A stretch of DNA of 35,268 nt from Bacilli bacterium. Its GTDB lineage: Bacteria; Bacillota_I; Bacilli_A; RF39; UBA660. This document shows, piece by piece, positions 7,597 to 16,740 of this stretch. The position numbers and the translations under genes were made by a program. Each line of letters opens with the position of its first letter. The stretch's first letter is position 1. The stretch spans positions 1 to 35,268 of the forward strand of contig JAQUWE010000016.1 in NCBI GenBank assembly GCA_028693035.1. The letters run 5' to 3'. The notes below the pieces were generated by a model. The model was not told the origin of the DNA, made no database searches, and saw only the letters and a program-made list of their open reading frames with translations.

Positions 7597-8968
7597 ATTT
7601 GTTATATTTTTCTATTTGTTCTGTAAATTCTCTTTGTATTTGTTCTAATCTTTCTTTGGTATTGGCTTCAAAACGAGCTGTAATATTAGGTCCTGTATTA
7701 GACATTCTTACAAGAGCCCACCCATCTTCAAATTGTACACGAATGCCATCGATCGTTAACATGCTATATCCTTTTTCTTCACAGTAGAGACGTACTTTTT
7801 CTACAACAGATGCTTTGATATCATCTGGAGAAGCAAACTTGATTTCTTCGGTAGAATAATAAGTAGGAATGCCTTCCAAAAGCTCTGATACACTTTTGTC
7901 TGTTTTAGATAAAAGTTCTAGTAAACGAAGTCCCGCATATAAACCACTATCAAATCCTGGAAATTTATCTCTAAAGTAAACATGCCCTGATAATTCTCCA
8001 CCAAAAGCTAAGTCCATTTCAGCTACTTTTGCTTTGGTATAAGAATTCCCTGTTCGGTAGCAGAAAGGGGTTCCTCCTAGACGAATGATTTCATCTTCTA
8101 AGGCTTTTGAACATTTTACATCATATAGGAAAGTCTTATTAGATACCTTATCTATAATATTTCTAATAATTAAAACCATAAATAAGTCTGTTGGAATGTA
8201 TTCTCCTTTTTCAGATACAATACCAAGTCTATCCCCATCACCATCAAAACCAATTCCTACATCAGCACCTAGCTCTAAGACTTTTTGTTTCAATCCTGTT
8301 AAATTGCTTTCTACACAAGGATCTGGATGATGATTTGGGAAAGTACCATCACTTTCTCCATAAATTACAGTTACATCAATTGGGAACATTTCATACATTT
8401 CTTTGGCTATAATACTTGTGGTTCCATTTCCTAAATCAATGACTGCTTTGACTTTTCTGTCACCAAAAGAAAGTGATTTCTTCATAAGTTCTAAATAAGA
8501 ATTACGAATATTATATTGTTTTAAAGTGCCTTTACCTTCTTTGAAATCGCCTTTGATTGTGTACTGATAAAAAGCTTCAATCATTTCACCTTTAGCGTTC
8601 CCACGTTCATCAAATGAGAATTTAAAGCCATTGTCATCTTTTGGATTGTGACTAGCCGTTACCATGATGCCTGATGGGATATCAAGTTCTATCCAAGCGT
8701 CATAATACATAGGGGTTGTAACCAAACCTAAATCAGTTACATGTACGCCTGTTTCTAAAATTCCCTGTATAAGCGCATTTGTAAGTGCTTCTGAAGAAAG
8801 ACGATTGTCATGTCCGATTACACATTCTTTTTTTCCTAAATCTTGAATGTAACTTCCATACGATTTACCTACTGTATAAGCTACATCTTCATTGATGGTT
8901 TCTGGATAGACACCTCTAATATCATATCCTCTAAATATATATGGATTTATATTTTGTATAATTTGCAT
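7595..8968 (-). CDS. Phosphomannomutase/phosphoglucomutase (alpha-D-phosphohexomutase)
   Basis: The 457-residue enzyme has the four-domain phosphohexomutase layout. FRGYDIRGVYP is near the N-terminus. The phosphoserine loop is TASHNPKDDNG (Ser about residue 101). The metal loop is GFDGDGDRLG, the sugar loop is GGELSGH, and the C-terminal phosphate-binding loop is RMSNTGPNITARFE. The family interconverts hexose 1- and 6-phosphates for cell-envelope sugars and glycogen. The start follows AGAGGT and gives the usual MxxINPYIFRGYDIRG opening; an upstream in-frame extension lacks a ribosome-binding site. It has its own promoter and terminator. Confidence 0.92.
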   Translation of the reverse strand: MQIIQNINPYIFRGYDIRGVYPETINEDVAYTVGKSYGSYIQDLGKKECVIGHDNRLSSEALTNALIQGILETGVHVTDLGLVTTPMYYDAWIELDIPSGIMVTASHNPKDDNGFKFSFDERGNAKGEMIEAFYQYTIKGDFKEGKGTLKQYNIRNSYLELMKKSLSFGDRKVKAVIDLGNGTTSIIAKEMYEMFPIDVTVIYGESDGTFPNHHPDPCVESNLTGLKQKVLELGADVGIGFDGDGDRLGIVSEKGEYIPTDLFMVLIIRNIIDKVSNKTFLYDVKCSKALEDEIIRLGGTPFCYRTGNSYTKAKVAEMDLAFGGELSGHVYFRDKFPGFDSGLYAGLRLLELLSKTDKSVSELLEGIPTYYSTEEIKFASPDDIKASVVEKVRLYCEEKGYSMLTIDGIRVQFEDGWALVRMSNTGPNITARFEANTKERLEQIQREFTEQIEKYNK

Positions 8969-8993
8969 TATATACCTCTTTTCTACTATCTTT

Positions 8994-9022
8994 ATTGTAC
9001 CAAAAGAAACTATTAGAAACAA
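8994..9022 (-). promoter_or_regulatory. Sigma-A-type promoter for the phosphohexomutase gene
   Basis: On the minus strand TTGTTT (9017-9022) and TACAAT (8994-8999) are separated by 17 bp, a short leader before the AGAGGT ribosome-binding site. Confidence 0.6.
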
Positions 9023-9042
9023 CAAGTAGACCCTTGGTTTAC

Positions 9043-9076
9043 AAAAAAAGAATTACCCGTTACAGATAATTCTTCG
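9043..9076 (-). terminator. Terminator overlapping the NlpC/P60 gene end
   Basis: On the minus strand AAGAATTA and TAATTCTT form an 8-bp stem around the stop codon and run into seven Ts. Confidence 0.75.
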
Positions 9077-9952
9077 AATTGTAATAATTGGTGCATAGTT
9101 GGCTTTTTGATATCCAAGATCATTGGCATCATCAATGGCTGCCAAAAGCTGATTGTTTCCAGCATAAAATCCTACATGGCCAGGATATACAATAATATCT
9201 CCAGGTTTGGCGTCCGCTATGCTCTCTATGCGTTGCCCTACACCACCCTGTGCATCAGATACCCTTGGAATTTGAGCACCAAATTTAAGTAAAATCTGTT
9301 GCGTAAAGCCTGAGCAATCCACACCCGTTTCTAAGCTAGTACCACCCCAGTCATAAGGAATTTTCCCAACATAACTGTTGGCTTCTTTAATGATTTCGGC
9401 ACCGATGTCGACTCCACTCGCATAAGGTCTACCCGTATTCACACAGGTACCATCTATGACCCCAATAGGAGTTCCCTCATACATAATGCCTCCATTATCT
9501 GAAGTCGAACTTTTAAAAGAAATACCAGTTCTTAAATTTAAAGCATCTTTTCTTTTTTGTTCCTTTTCTTCATTCCTTGTTTTTGTCATATTCTCTTCTT
9601 CTTCTCTTGCTGCTTTGTCTTCACTCACTTTTAAAGACGCGATGGTTTCTTTTTCAGCATTGGTCCAACATTTTGATAGCTGTAAAGAAGTATGATTTCC
9701 TAAAAGAGACATACCTGTATTGATTAAAGGAATCGCAAAGAAGATAAGGACAGCCGCTAAGGCACGGTTGATGATTTTTTTTATTAAATCTCCTACTTTT
9801 ACTTCTGCTCTAACAATCATTTTTACAACATCAATCATACACATTACAAGCAGAATAATAGGTGCGGCTATTTTAATTATATTAAGGGCTGTTTTAATTA
9901 AATATATAATATTTAAAATGCCTGAACTATTACATAAACTCTCATTAAACAT
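9053..9952 (-). CDS. Membrane-anchored NlpC/P60 cell-wall hydrolase with a pilin-like N-terminus
   Basis: The 299-residue protein has two hydrophobic segments (about residues 20-45 and 66-86) separated by a short basic loop, an arrangement seen in TrbC/VirB2-like proteins. A charged Glu/Lys-rich linker follows (about 100-140). The C-terminal NlpC/P60 domain has catalytic Cys in DCSGFTQQIL, the His in PGHVGFYAG, and the substrate-loop start YDWGGTS. Such domains cut peptidoglycan stem peptides. A GGAGTGAG site precedes the ATG. It follows the DUF3298-like gene by 10 bp, so the two form an operon. No conjugation genes are nearby. Confidence 0.8.
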   Translation of the reverse strand: MFNESLCNSSGILNIIYLIKTALNIIKIAAPIILLVMCMIDVVKMIVRAEVKVGDLIKKIINRALAAVLIFFAIPLINTGMSLLGNHTSLQLSKCWTNAEKETIASLKVSEDKAAREEEENMTKTRNEEKEQKRKDALNLRTGISFKSSTSDNGGIMYEGTPIGVIDGTCVNTGRPYASGVDIGAEIIKEANSYVGKIPYDWGGTSLETGVDCSGFTQQILLKFGAQIPRVSDAQGGVGQRIESIADAKPGDIIVYPGHVGFYAGNNQLLAAIDDANDLGYQKANYAPIITIRRIICNG

Positions 9953-9962
9953 ATTCTCACTC

Positions 9963-10682
9963 CTATTTTTCTAAAGGAAATATAAAGTCTTCTCTTACGA
10001 AATAGTCTTTATCTCCTAAAACGGTATCAATTGTAAACCCTCTATATAGTACAAGTTTTTTATCTTTTATAAATAAAGATACATTTCCTGCCATGTTATT
10101 TGGATCAAAATCATGATTCAAAAGATAATCACTAAAAGTACAGTTATAAGTATCTAAATATCCTTTTTTATTACTATCTTTATAATAATTTTTCATTTTA
10201 TTTGTAATACTGTTACTGACATTTGCTATTGTAAAACCATATTTAGATAAAACATCTTTATTTTCTAAAATTTCTCCTGTTTTTAAATCAAAATTAAAGG
10301 AAACAAAACGGGTATTCATCGTATGATTGGTTATATCATCAAAATCAATACGAATAAGCAAATATAAGATGTTTTTATCCAATGTATATTCGTATGCAAA
10401 AGTATTTTTTTTATCAGCTGTAATTTTATGATAAAGTTCTTGTACACTATCGTTATACTCTGCTATATCCTCAAAATCTAGATTAATAATAGGTAATTTT
10501 GACTCTACTCCCTTTTCATTTTGGGTGCTTTTTAATGTATACACATAGTCTTCGCTGTTTATCTTTTTGTGTGCGGTAGTTCCCTTTGAAATGGTATCAA
10601 TAACAGTCAAAAGAACAAAAAGTAAGATGATGACAGCAACCGTTATTACTAATGGTTTTTTTTCTATTAAAAGTTCTTTCAT
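9963..10682 (-). CDS. Membrane-anchored protein with DUF3298/RsiV-like outer domain
   Basis: The 239-residue protein has one N-terminal membrane helix (about residues 12-32) and an extracellular domain. The part SFNFDLKTGEILENKDVL matches the step of DUF3298-type domains found in RsiV anti-sigma factors and PdaC-like deacetylases, and KLPIINLDFEDIAEYNDSV resembles the preceding DUF4163 part. No catalytic residues can be claimed. It is the first gene of a two-gene unit with the NlpC/P60 hydrolase, which suggests an envelope role. A strong AGGAGGT site precedes the ATG. Confidence 0.7.
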   Translation of the reverse strand: MKELLIEKKPLVITVAVIILLFVLLTVIDTISKGTTAHKKINSEDYVYTLKSTQNEKGVESKLPIINLDFEDIAEYNDSVQELYHKITADKKNTFAYEYTLDKNILYLLIRIDFDDITNHTMNTRFVSFNFDLKTGEILENKDVLSKYGFTIANVSNSITNKMKNYYKDSNKKGYLDTYNCTFSDYLLNHDFDPNNMAGNVSLFIKDKKLVLYRGFTIDTVLGDKDYFVREDFIFPLEK

Positions 10683-10753
10683 ATGTACCTCCTATATACT
10701 AACAATATTGTAACATATTTTTGCAAAGAGTTCTTTATAAATATTGAATATTT

Positions 10754-10780
10754 AAAAAAGAAATGGTTTTTTCATTTCCT
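10754..10780 (-). terminator. Terminator after the Nudix gene
   Basis: On the minus strand GAAATG and CATTTC form a stem with a 7-nt loop, followed by six Ts. Confidence 0.75.
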
Positions 10781-10797
10781 TTTACTAAAATATAAAT

Positions 10798-11343
10798 TTA
10801 TTTTAAGATACTACAAATGGTAGGAGTTCCTTCTTTAAAGAAAAGTTGTTTTCCATAATATTGGTTATAATAATTTTGAAATAAAGCAAAGGCTGTTTCG
10901 ATCGCAATTCCTTCTTGAATCATTTTTTCATAAGAAGCAATGGTTACCCACTTTACGGCTTGTACTTCTTCTTTTTGTAAGTTTAATTCTTCAAGTAAAA
11001 TATTGCTTTTTAAAACCCAAACTTCTACAAAATCATTGTATCTGATATAAGAACCAATAAATGTTAAATCCTTTATATCTGGTTGGATGCCTAATTCTTC
11101 ATCAAGTTCTCTTAGGATACCATTTAGACTTGTATCACCCTCTGTAGCACCACCTGATACTGTTTCCCACATATTGGGAGCATTTTTAGCATTTTCTGTA
11201 CGTTGCTGAATAAGAATTTCATCTTTATCATTGATAATCCAGGCGAAACAAGAAAGTCTATATTCTCCTGTTTTAAGCTCTTTTCTCCCTTTTGTATAAT
11301 TTAACTTCTCATGTCTATTATTATAGATATCTACCTTTTCCAT
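10798..11343 (-). CDS. Nudix hydrolase, IDI-like subgroup
   Basis: The 181-residue protein starts MEKVDIYNNRHEKL and has the opening of IPP-isomerase-like Nudix proteins (LSCFAWIINDKDEILIQQR). Its Nudix box GGATEGDTSLNGILRELDEELGI fits the consensus except for Asp in place of the first Glu. The RELDEE metal site is intact, so it is probably active on a nucleoside-diphosphate-linked substrate not defined by sequence. The start at 11343 is preferred because AAGGAT lies 7 nt ahead. It follows nrtR on the same strand but is separated by a terminator. Confidence 0.85.
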   Translation of the reverse strand: MEKVDIYNNRHEKLNYTKGRKELKTGEYRLSCFAWIINDKDEILIQQRTENAKNAPNMWETVSGGATEGDTSLNGILRELDEELGIQPDIKDLTFIGSYIRYNDFVEVWVLKSNILLEELNLQKEEVQAVKWVTIASYEKMIQEGIAIETAFALFQNYYNQYYGKQLFFKEGTPTICSILK

Positions 11344-11423
11344 ATTGTGTATCCTTTCTATTTGCATTTATTGTATCATAATTTATATTTGAGGGCTTAT
11401 TTTACTACAGTATTTTTCTTAAT

Positions 11424-11452
11424 ATAAAAGAAAACCTAGTAATTTTACTAGA
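11424..11452 (-). terminator. Terminator after nrtR
   Basis: On the minus strand CTAGTAA and TTACTAG form a tight 7-bp stem with a 2-nt centre, followed by TTTTCTTTT. Confidence 0.75.
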
Positions 11453-11453
11453 T

Positions 11454-12278
11454 TTATTTTTTACCTTTATATTTAAAGAGTGCGGATGGTCTATGCCCTG
11501 CCCCAGTTTTTACCTTTTTTGTTTTTTCAACTTTATTGGCAATGATTCTTCTAAAAGCAGGATCTAATAATTTTTTACCTAAAATAATTTCATATACTTG
11601 TTGTAAGTCACCAAGTGAAAAATATTCTGGCATCATATTGAATACGATATCTGTATATTCTATTTTATTTTTAAGTCTTTCTATCCCTGAAACAATTACA
11701 AGTGGATGATCAAATGCTAAGGCATCATTTTTAAGTATCGTAAAATCATCTCTATCAGTTGTCATATGTCTTGGACTCTTCCCTACTGTAAATTTGATTT
11801 GCTCATTTCCATTGTCTAAAATAACATCAATAGAATCTTTTTCTTCCATTATATTTAATGTAAACCAAGAGGCATTTTCTCCAAGCGTATCTCTTAGTCT
11901 ATTCTTATCCACCAAAGCCATATAAGAAGTACTAATAACACGCATTCTAGGATCTCTTTGTGGATTTCCAAAAGTATAGAGTTGTTCCATATAAATATTA
12001 CGTAAATTGGTTTCTGTTTCAAGAACTCTAGCAGCTGCATCTTCCAGTGTTTCCTTTTCTCCAACAAAACCACCAGGCAAACACCATTTATCTTTGTATG
12101 GATAATTATTTCTTTTGATTAGTAATACACTAAAATGTTTCTCATTTAATTTTCTGTAATTTGTATTTACTTCATTAGAAACACTTAATATTAATATATC
12201 TGTTGTTACTGAAAAAGGGGCAAATGCATTTGGATTATAGTCTTTTAAAAATTCTTCTTCTGTTTTATAGTCTTTCAT
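11454..12278 (-). CDS. nrtR: NrtR: Nudix-related repressor of NAD metabolism
   Basis: The 274-residue protein has an N-terminal Nudix-fold domain (about residues 20-170) and a C-terminal winged-helix part (about 200-274, with YSLGDLQQVYEIILGKKLLD and the basic RRIIANKVEKT tail). The Nudix box reads GGFVGEKETLEDAAARVLETETNL: the catalytic REUxEE is degraded to RVLETE, as expected for a sensor that binds but does not cleave ADP-ribose. Known NrtR proteins repress NAD synthesis genes and are released by ADP-ribose. It lies in the same direction as the NAD salvage genes. AGGTGATA-like sequence (GGTGATAAA) precedes the ATG. Confidence 0.9.
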   Translation of the reverse strand: MKDYKTEEEFLKDYNPNAFAPFSVTTDILILSVSNEVNTNYRKLNEKHFSVLLIKRNNYPYKDKWCLPGGFVGEKETLEDAAARVLETETNLRNIYMEQLYTFGNPQRDPRMRVISTSYMALVDKNRLRDTLGENASWFTLNIMEEKDSIDVILDNGNEQIKFTVGKSPRHMTTDRDDFTILKNDALAFDHPLVIVSGIERLKNKIEYTDIVFNMMPEYFSLGDLQQVYEIILGKKLLDPAFRRIIANKVEKTKKVKTGAGHRPSALFKYKGKK

Positions 12279-12392
12279 TTTATCACCATATCTTACTATT
12301 GTATATCACCATATAAATAAAGGCTCTATCACTTATAAACATTGTATCATAAAATAGTTAAAATTTTAATATTTGCTTTTAAATTCCTGTAT

Positions 12393-12977
12393 TTAAAGAT
12401 ATAGTTTCTTTGTTTTGATATACTTTAGTACATCTCTATCCGTCATTTCAATTACATTTTTCCTATTTTCTTTTATCATTTTTCTTATCATTGTAGAAGA
12501 TATATCTTCCTTTTCTATATCTGCAACCACAATATTTTCTTTGTATTTTTCATAGAGTTGCAGCTCTTTATCAATCGCAATATGTTCTCTTTTTACAAGG
12601 AGTATTTTGTAGTGTTCCAATATATATGCACTTTTTTTCCAGCTATGAAAATCTTTTAGATGATCTGCACCACAGATAAAATAAATTTCATCTAAAGGAT
12701 ATTTTTGTTCAAAGTACTCTAAGGTTTCGTAAGTATAGGTGAGTTCTCCATATAATTCATGATCACTTACTTCTAATTGTGCAAATTTATCTGTGACTAT
12801 TTTAAGCATAGTATATCTGTCTATAGCAGGCAATAATCCTTCTTTGTTGTAATGATCCCCTGCAGGTACAAAAATAACTTTATCAAGTTTCTTCTGCTTA
12901 ATTAATTCTAATGCCATACCTATATGCATTTTATGCGGAGGATTAAAACATCCTCCTAATATACCTATTTTCATCAT
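12393..12977 (-). CDS. nadD: NadD: nicotinate-nucleotide adenylyltransferase
   Basis: The 194-residue enzyme has the nucleotidyltransferase opening ILGGCFNPPHKMH (residues 5-17), the FVPAG step, YFICGADHLKDFHSW, and the C-terminal ISSTMIRKMI. It makes nicotinic acid adenine dinucleotide from NaMN and ATP. Two adjacent ATGs (12977, 12974) follow GGATGTGAT, so either may be used. It sits between nadE and nrtR in the NAD locus. Confidence 0.93.
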   Translation of the reverse strand: MMKIGILGGCFNPPHKMHIGMALELIKQKKLDKVIFVPAGDHYNKEGLLPAIDRYTMLKIVTDKFAQLEVSDHELYGELTYTYETLEYFEQKYPLDEIYFICGADHLKDFHSWKKSAYILEHYKILLVKREHIAIDKELQLYEKYKENIVVADIEKEDISSTMIRKMIKENRKNVIEMTDRDVLKYIKTKKLYL

Positions 12978-13028
12978 ATCACATCCATTTTCTATTTCTG
13001 GTTTTAGGAATGTTAGTATCTTTATATA

Positions 13029-13793
13029 TTAATCTCTTTTATACGTTGGTGTTGTAAATTTGTGGAACGCATTTTGGTGAAATATTTTTATTTTATTTCT
13101 TGCACTTTCCTCTACTCTCTCAGGCTCCTCTATATAAGAAGCAATTTCCTTGTAGGTAACACCAAGTTTTTCTTCATCTGTTGCGTGACTTAGTCCATCA
13201 CTAGGTGCTTTAAACAATACCTCGTTTGGCACCTGTAAGTATTTTCCTATTTCTATCACTTCTTCTACAGTGAAGTCTGCAATAGGAGAAATATCATGGA
13301 CAGAGTCTCCTCCTTTTGTGAAATAACCAACATAGAGTTCACATTTGTTTGAAGTACCAATAACCAAGTAAGGTTTCTTTTCAAGTTCTGTTAAAAGGGC
13401 TGCAAAGTAATACACAGAAGCCATTCTAAGTCGTGGTTTTAAATTGATATCAGCATTTTTTACATCGGTTTCTTTTAAATCACTATAAAGAGTATCGATG
13501 TTGGTTTTAAATTGATCAAATATTTTTGTTAAATCAAAATCAAACAATCTAAATTCATAAAAATCACTAATCAATTTTGCATGATTCTTATCTGTTTCAA
13601 TAGAATGACATGGAAGTGTAAGACCGACTACGTTTTCTTTTCCAAGTGCTTTTACAAGTAAGGCAGAAACTACTGCACTATCTTTACCACCTGATATACC
13701 AAGTACAGCACCACCTAAACTATATTTTTGATAATAATTTCTAATAAATTCTATTATATTATCCGTTTCTTCTTTTGCATTAAATTTTGTCAT
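13029..13793 (-). CDS. nadE: NadE: ammonia-dependent NAD synthetase
   Basis: The 254-residue protein has the ATP-pyrophosphatase P-loop SGGKDSAVV (residues 34-42), LPCHSIETDK, GTSNKCELYVGYFTKGGD and the C-terminal PSDGLSHATDEEKLG. There is no glutaminase domain, so it should use ammonia. It amidates NaAD to NAD. The ATG overlaps the stop of the PRPP-synthetase-like gene by 4 nt (ATGA), a sign of translational coupling. Confidence 0.94.
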   Translation of the reverse strand: MTKFNAKEETDNIIEFIRNYYQKYSLGGAVLGISGGKDSAVVSALLVKALGKENVVGLTLPCHSIETDKNHAKLISDFYEFRLFDFDLTKIFDQFKTNIDTLYSDLKETDVKNADINLKPRLRMASVYYFAALLTELEKKPYLVIGTSNKCELYVGYFTKGGDSVHDISPIADFTVEEVIEIGKYLQVPNEVLFKAPSDGLSHATDEEKLGVTYKEIASYIEEPERVEESARNKIKIFHQNAFHKFTTPTYKRD

Positions 13794-14611
13794 TTTTCAT
13801 TCTCCTTATTTATATATTCTTCAATTTTAAATGGTAATATTTCTATTTTTTCATGCTTTTTAGTAAGTAAAGAATCTGTTGTATATATTTTATCAACCGG
13901 TGAGTTTTCTTCTGTGATGGGATTGATTGTAACTGCATTTTCTGTATGTACCACCAATACATATACTTTAGCGGCTCCTTTTTGTTTTAAAATTTGGGCA
14001 GCTTTATAAACCGTTGTACCACTTGCACATAAATCATCAATAATGATATATTGACTTCCCTTTTGTACATCGCCTGTTTCTAAATATAGTTCTTTTATTT
14101 TGGTGCTGGCTTCATCTCTTTTTTTGTTAAATATAAGTACATTTTTTTCTTTTTCATTGAAATATCTTTTGTAAGAACCTTTATCTGGAAAAACAAGGGC
14201 ATCGGTATCTTTGAAACCTTTTTTTTCTTTTACCATGTTCGTTAAGAGTTCCATAGGTCGGATGGCTTTCACTGGATGTAGAAGATTTACAGTTGCTTCT
14301 GAATGGGGTTCTAATACATATACTTTTCTAAACTTTAATTGGTTAATGATATTAGTCATGTATTTTAATAAAAATAAATCATTTTCAAATTCTCTATCCA
14401 TTCTACTGTAAGGCATATATCTGATATATAAATCTGCTTGGTATCCTTTGTCAGCAATACTATTTTTTAAAAAAATAAGTGCCATAATATCATCAGAAGT
14501 TTCGTACTTGAATTCAACCAGTGCATTTTCTTTATATGTAATATTTCTTATTCTGATTTCCTGGTTAGGAAAATATTCTATTTCAATATTTTGATTGTTG
14601 TATTTTATCAT
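13790..14611 (-). CDS. Short PRPP synthetase-like enzyme in the NAD operon
   Basis: The 273-residue protein has the two phosphoribosyltransferase-fold halves of ribose-phosphate pyrophosphokinase: RYMPYSRMDRE (flexible-loop and active-site region of half one) and the PRPP-binding loop YIIIDDLCASGTTVYKAA (about 190-207). It is shorter than housekeeping Prs (about 315) and its binding loop differs (DDLCASGTT instead of DDMIDTGGT). This type accompanies NAMPT or NAPRT genes, including in phage NAD pathways, where it supplies PRPP. Here it lies 6 nt after the Nudix gene and overlaps nadE, so a dedicated PRPP supply for PncB is likely. Confidence 0.85.
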   Translation of the reverse strand: MIKYNNQNIEIEYFPNQEIRIRNITYKENALVEFKYETSDDIMALIFLKNSIADKGYQADLYIRYMPYSRMDREFENDLFLLKYMTNIINQLKFRKVYVLEPHSEATVNLLHPVKAIRPMELLTNMVKEKKGFKDTDALVFPDKGSYKRYFNEKEKNVLIFNKKRDEASTKIKELYLETGDVQKGSQYIIIDDLCASGTTVYKAAQILKQKGAAKVYVLVVHTENAVTINPITEENSPVDKIYTTDSLLTKKHEKIEILPFKIEEYINKENEK

Positions 14612-14617
14612 TTTCTT

Positions 14618-15226
14618 CTATCTCCTTCTTATGTATTGTTTTGCTCTCTCTAGAGTGATAGCACCACCGGAACCTGCTATATACCCTTTATCTAATAATT
14701 CATAAGCTTCTTTTATTGTACATTCAAATATTTTCATAAATTCATCTTTGTCTCTATGTAAAACACCTGTTTTGGTACAATTCATTGCTAGAAAAGAATA
14801 ATTATAAGAATCAGAGCAGCCATCGTCTTGGTACCACCCATTTCCTAACTGGTACCACTGCTCGGAAAGATGTGCGGTTTCTTCTTCTAATTCTCTCATA
14901 GCTGCTTTCAAAGGATGTTCATTTTGATCTATATAACCAGCCGGAATTTCTACTCCCACTGTAGACCTTGTGAATACCCTAGGTTGCACGACCAAGAGTA
15001 CATTTCCTTCTGTAGTTATAGGAAGTATGATAGAGGCCCCTGGATGGGGATTGTCACTTCTTCCTTTGACAATTTTTTCTCTAATGATACTTTCTCCATT
15101 TTGTAGAGTTACCTGGTACGCTTCTGCCGATAAAAAGCGTGTAGGTTGATTTTCTTTTTTTACTATTTTAATTGTTTGCAATTCCTTTATGTAGTCATTT
15201 AATTCTTCCCATTTTTCTTTTCTCAT
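14618..15226 (-). CDS. Nudix hydrolase, ADP-ribose pyrophosphatase-like
   Basis: The 202-residue protein has the Nudix box GYIDQNEHPLKAAMRELEEETAHL (GX5EX7REUXEE, only the closing Gly replaced by Ala), preceded by VGVEIPA, as in ADP-ribose pyrophosphatases. Cleaving ADP-ribose would recycle NAD breakdown products and remove the NrtR effector. Its ATG overlaps the pncB stop by 4 nt. The substrate is inferred from the family and the operon. Confidence 0.85.
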   Translation of the reverse strand: MRKEKWEELNDYIKELQTIKIVKKENQPTRFLSAEAYQVTLQNGESIIREKIVKGRSDNPHPGASIILPITTEGNVLLVVQPRVFTRSTVGVEIPAGYIDQNEHPLKAAMRELEEETAHLSEQWYQLGNGWYQDDGCSDSYNYSFLAMNCTKTGVLHRDKDEFMKIFECTIKEAYELLDKGYIAGSGGAITLERAKQYIRRR

Positions 15227-16680
15227 TTTACTTTTACCTTTGGAGGGTCTACCTCTTCTACTTTATAAAACTCTATCAATTCTTGTTTTAAAGAAGATAA
15301 TTTTTCACTCAAATCTACATAGTATTCATGGGGATTGGTAACTCTTTGTATCTCTGGATATAAGGTATCAAATTGTTCTTTAGAAAAATCTCTTCTTTTA
15401 TGAATATTTGGTTGTCTATAAACTTGTTTTCCATTCTTAAAAATGGGTACTTGCAATTCGTGTACTTCATAATTACTTAATTCTTGTTTTTTATATTTCT
15501 GTTCTGGATGCACCAATGTGTATTTTTCTTTGTCAATTATTTCATCAGAAAGAGCGATGACATCTCCTAATGCATATCCAGTATCCTTGTCATAAAATCT
15601 ATATACTTTTTTATAACCAGGATTGATTGTTTTGATAGCATCATTGCTGATTTTTATTCTTGGTACAATTTGATCGTCTTCCTCTACCGCTACCAGTTTA
15701 TACACGCCGCCTACTCTTTCTTTAGCGGCTGCAATATTGTTACCTGCACCAATCGTATCAAAAGGAGTACCTTGTTCTATTAAACTTGTAATCGTGTATT
15801 CATCTAAATCACTGCTTATACATATCTTGGTATCTTTAAAAGAAGCATCATCTAACATTTTTCTAGCCATTTTGCTTAGGTACGCCAAATCCCCACTATC
15901 AATACGAATTCCTTTAAAGGGATACCCATTTGGAATTAGAAAATCCTTTGCAACTTTAATCGCATTTGGAATTCCACTTTTTAAAGTGTCATATGTATCT
16001 ACTAGAAAAATTGCATTATTTGGATTTGCTTTCGCATAACTTAGAAAAGCATCATATTCACTTTTGGATTCGGTAACCAAACTATGTGCCATCGTACCCA
16101 TAAGTGGGACCCCATAGTCCATACCTGCTTTGGTATTGGAAGTTCCTACGCACCCTGCTATATACGCATATTTACTAGCCCCAATCGCAGATTCTACTCC
16201 ACGGGCTCTTCTGGCACCAAATTCCATAACTGGTTTATCTTTAGCTGCATGAACAATTCTTTTTGCAGCTGTCATAACAAGTGAACCATGATTGAAATCT
16301 GTTAAAAGGGCTGTCTCTATAATGGAAGCTACAATTATATTGGCTTTAATTGTAACCGCTGGTTCATTTGGAAAAACAGGTGTTCCATCTGGTACCGCAT
16401 AGATGTCTCCATCAAATTTCAAATTTTTTAAATATTGTAAAAATTCTTCACAAAAATTACCTAAACTTCTTAAAAATTGTATTTCTTTATTTGTAAATTT
16501 AAAGTTCTTAATATACTGAATTATATTATCTAAGCCTCCTGCAATTGTATATCCTCCATCAAAAGGGTTTTTCCTGAAGAATAAATCAAAGTATACTTGT
16601 TCATTCTCTTTTCCATCGTGGAAATAGGTCTGTGCCATTGTTAATTCATAAAAATCTGTCATTAGTGTATTATTTCTCAT
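15223..16680 (-). CDS. pncB: PncB: nicotinate phosphoribosyltransferase
   Basis: The 485-residue protein opens with LMTDFYELTMAQTYF and carries EFGARRARG, the catalytic-region MGTMAHSLV (phosphorylatable His), FLVDTYDTLKSG, IRIDSGDLA and SSDLDE. It converts nicotinate plus PRPP (with ATP) to NaMN. A TGTTAATATCA box, one mismatch from the pncA-promoter boxes, lies 30-40 bp upstream of the ATG. Confidence 0.95.
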   Translation of the reverse strand: MRNNTLMTDFYELTMAQTYFHDGKENEQVYFDLFFRKNPFDGGYTIAGGLDNIIQYIKNFKFTNKEIQFLRSLGNFCEEFLQYLKNLKFDGDIYAVPDGTPVFPNEPAVTIKANIIVASIIETALLTDFNHGSLVMTAAKRIVHAAKDKPVMEFGARRARGVESAIGASKYAYIAGCVGTSNTKAGMDYGVPLMGTMAHSLVTESKSEYDAFLSYAKANPNNAIFLVDTYDTLKSGIPNAIKVAKDFLIPNGYPFKGIRIDSGDLAYLSKMARKMLDDASFKDTKICISSDLDEYTITSLIEQGTPFDTIGAGNNIAAAKERVGGVYKLVAVEEDDQIVPRIKISNDAIKTINPGYKKVYRFYDKDTGYALGDVIALSDEIIDKEKYTLVHPEQKYKKQELSNYEVHELQVPIFKNGKQVYRQPNIHKRRDFSKEQFDTLYPEIQRVTNPHEYYVDLSEKLSSLKQELIEFYKVEEVDPPKVKVK

Positions 16681-16709
16681 TTTTCATCTCTTCTTTCTTA
16701 TTAATAATT

Positions 16710-16720
16710 TGTTAATATCA
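16710..16720. promoter_or_regulatory. Candidate NrtR box upstream of pncB
   Basis: TGTTAATATCA differs by one base from the TGTTAATAACA boxes at the pncA promoter and lies in the 60-bp pncA-pncB gap. Confidence 0.5.
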
Positions 16721-16740
16721 TATTTTAAAAAAATAAATAC

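Noticed and set aside
7473-7787. 104-codon plus-strand frame across the phosphohexomutase terminator
   Set aside because: It runs antisense through the end of a well-supported gene, has no ribosome-binding site and no protein-like pattern.
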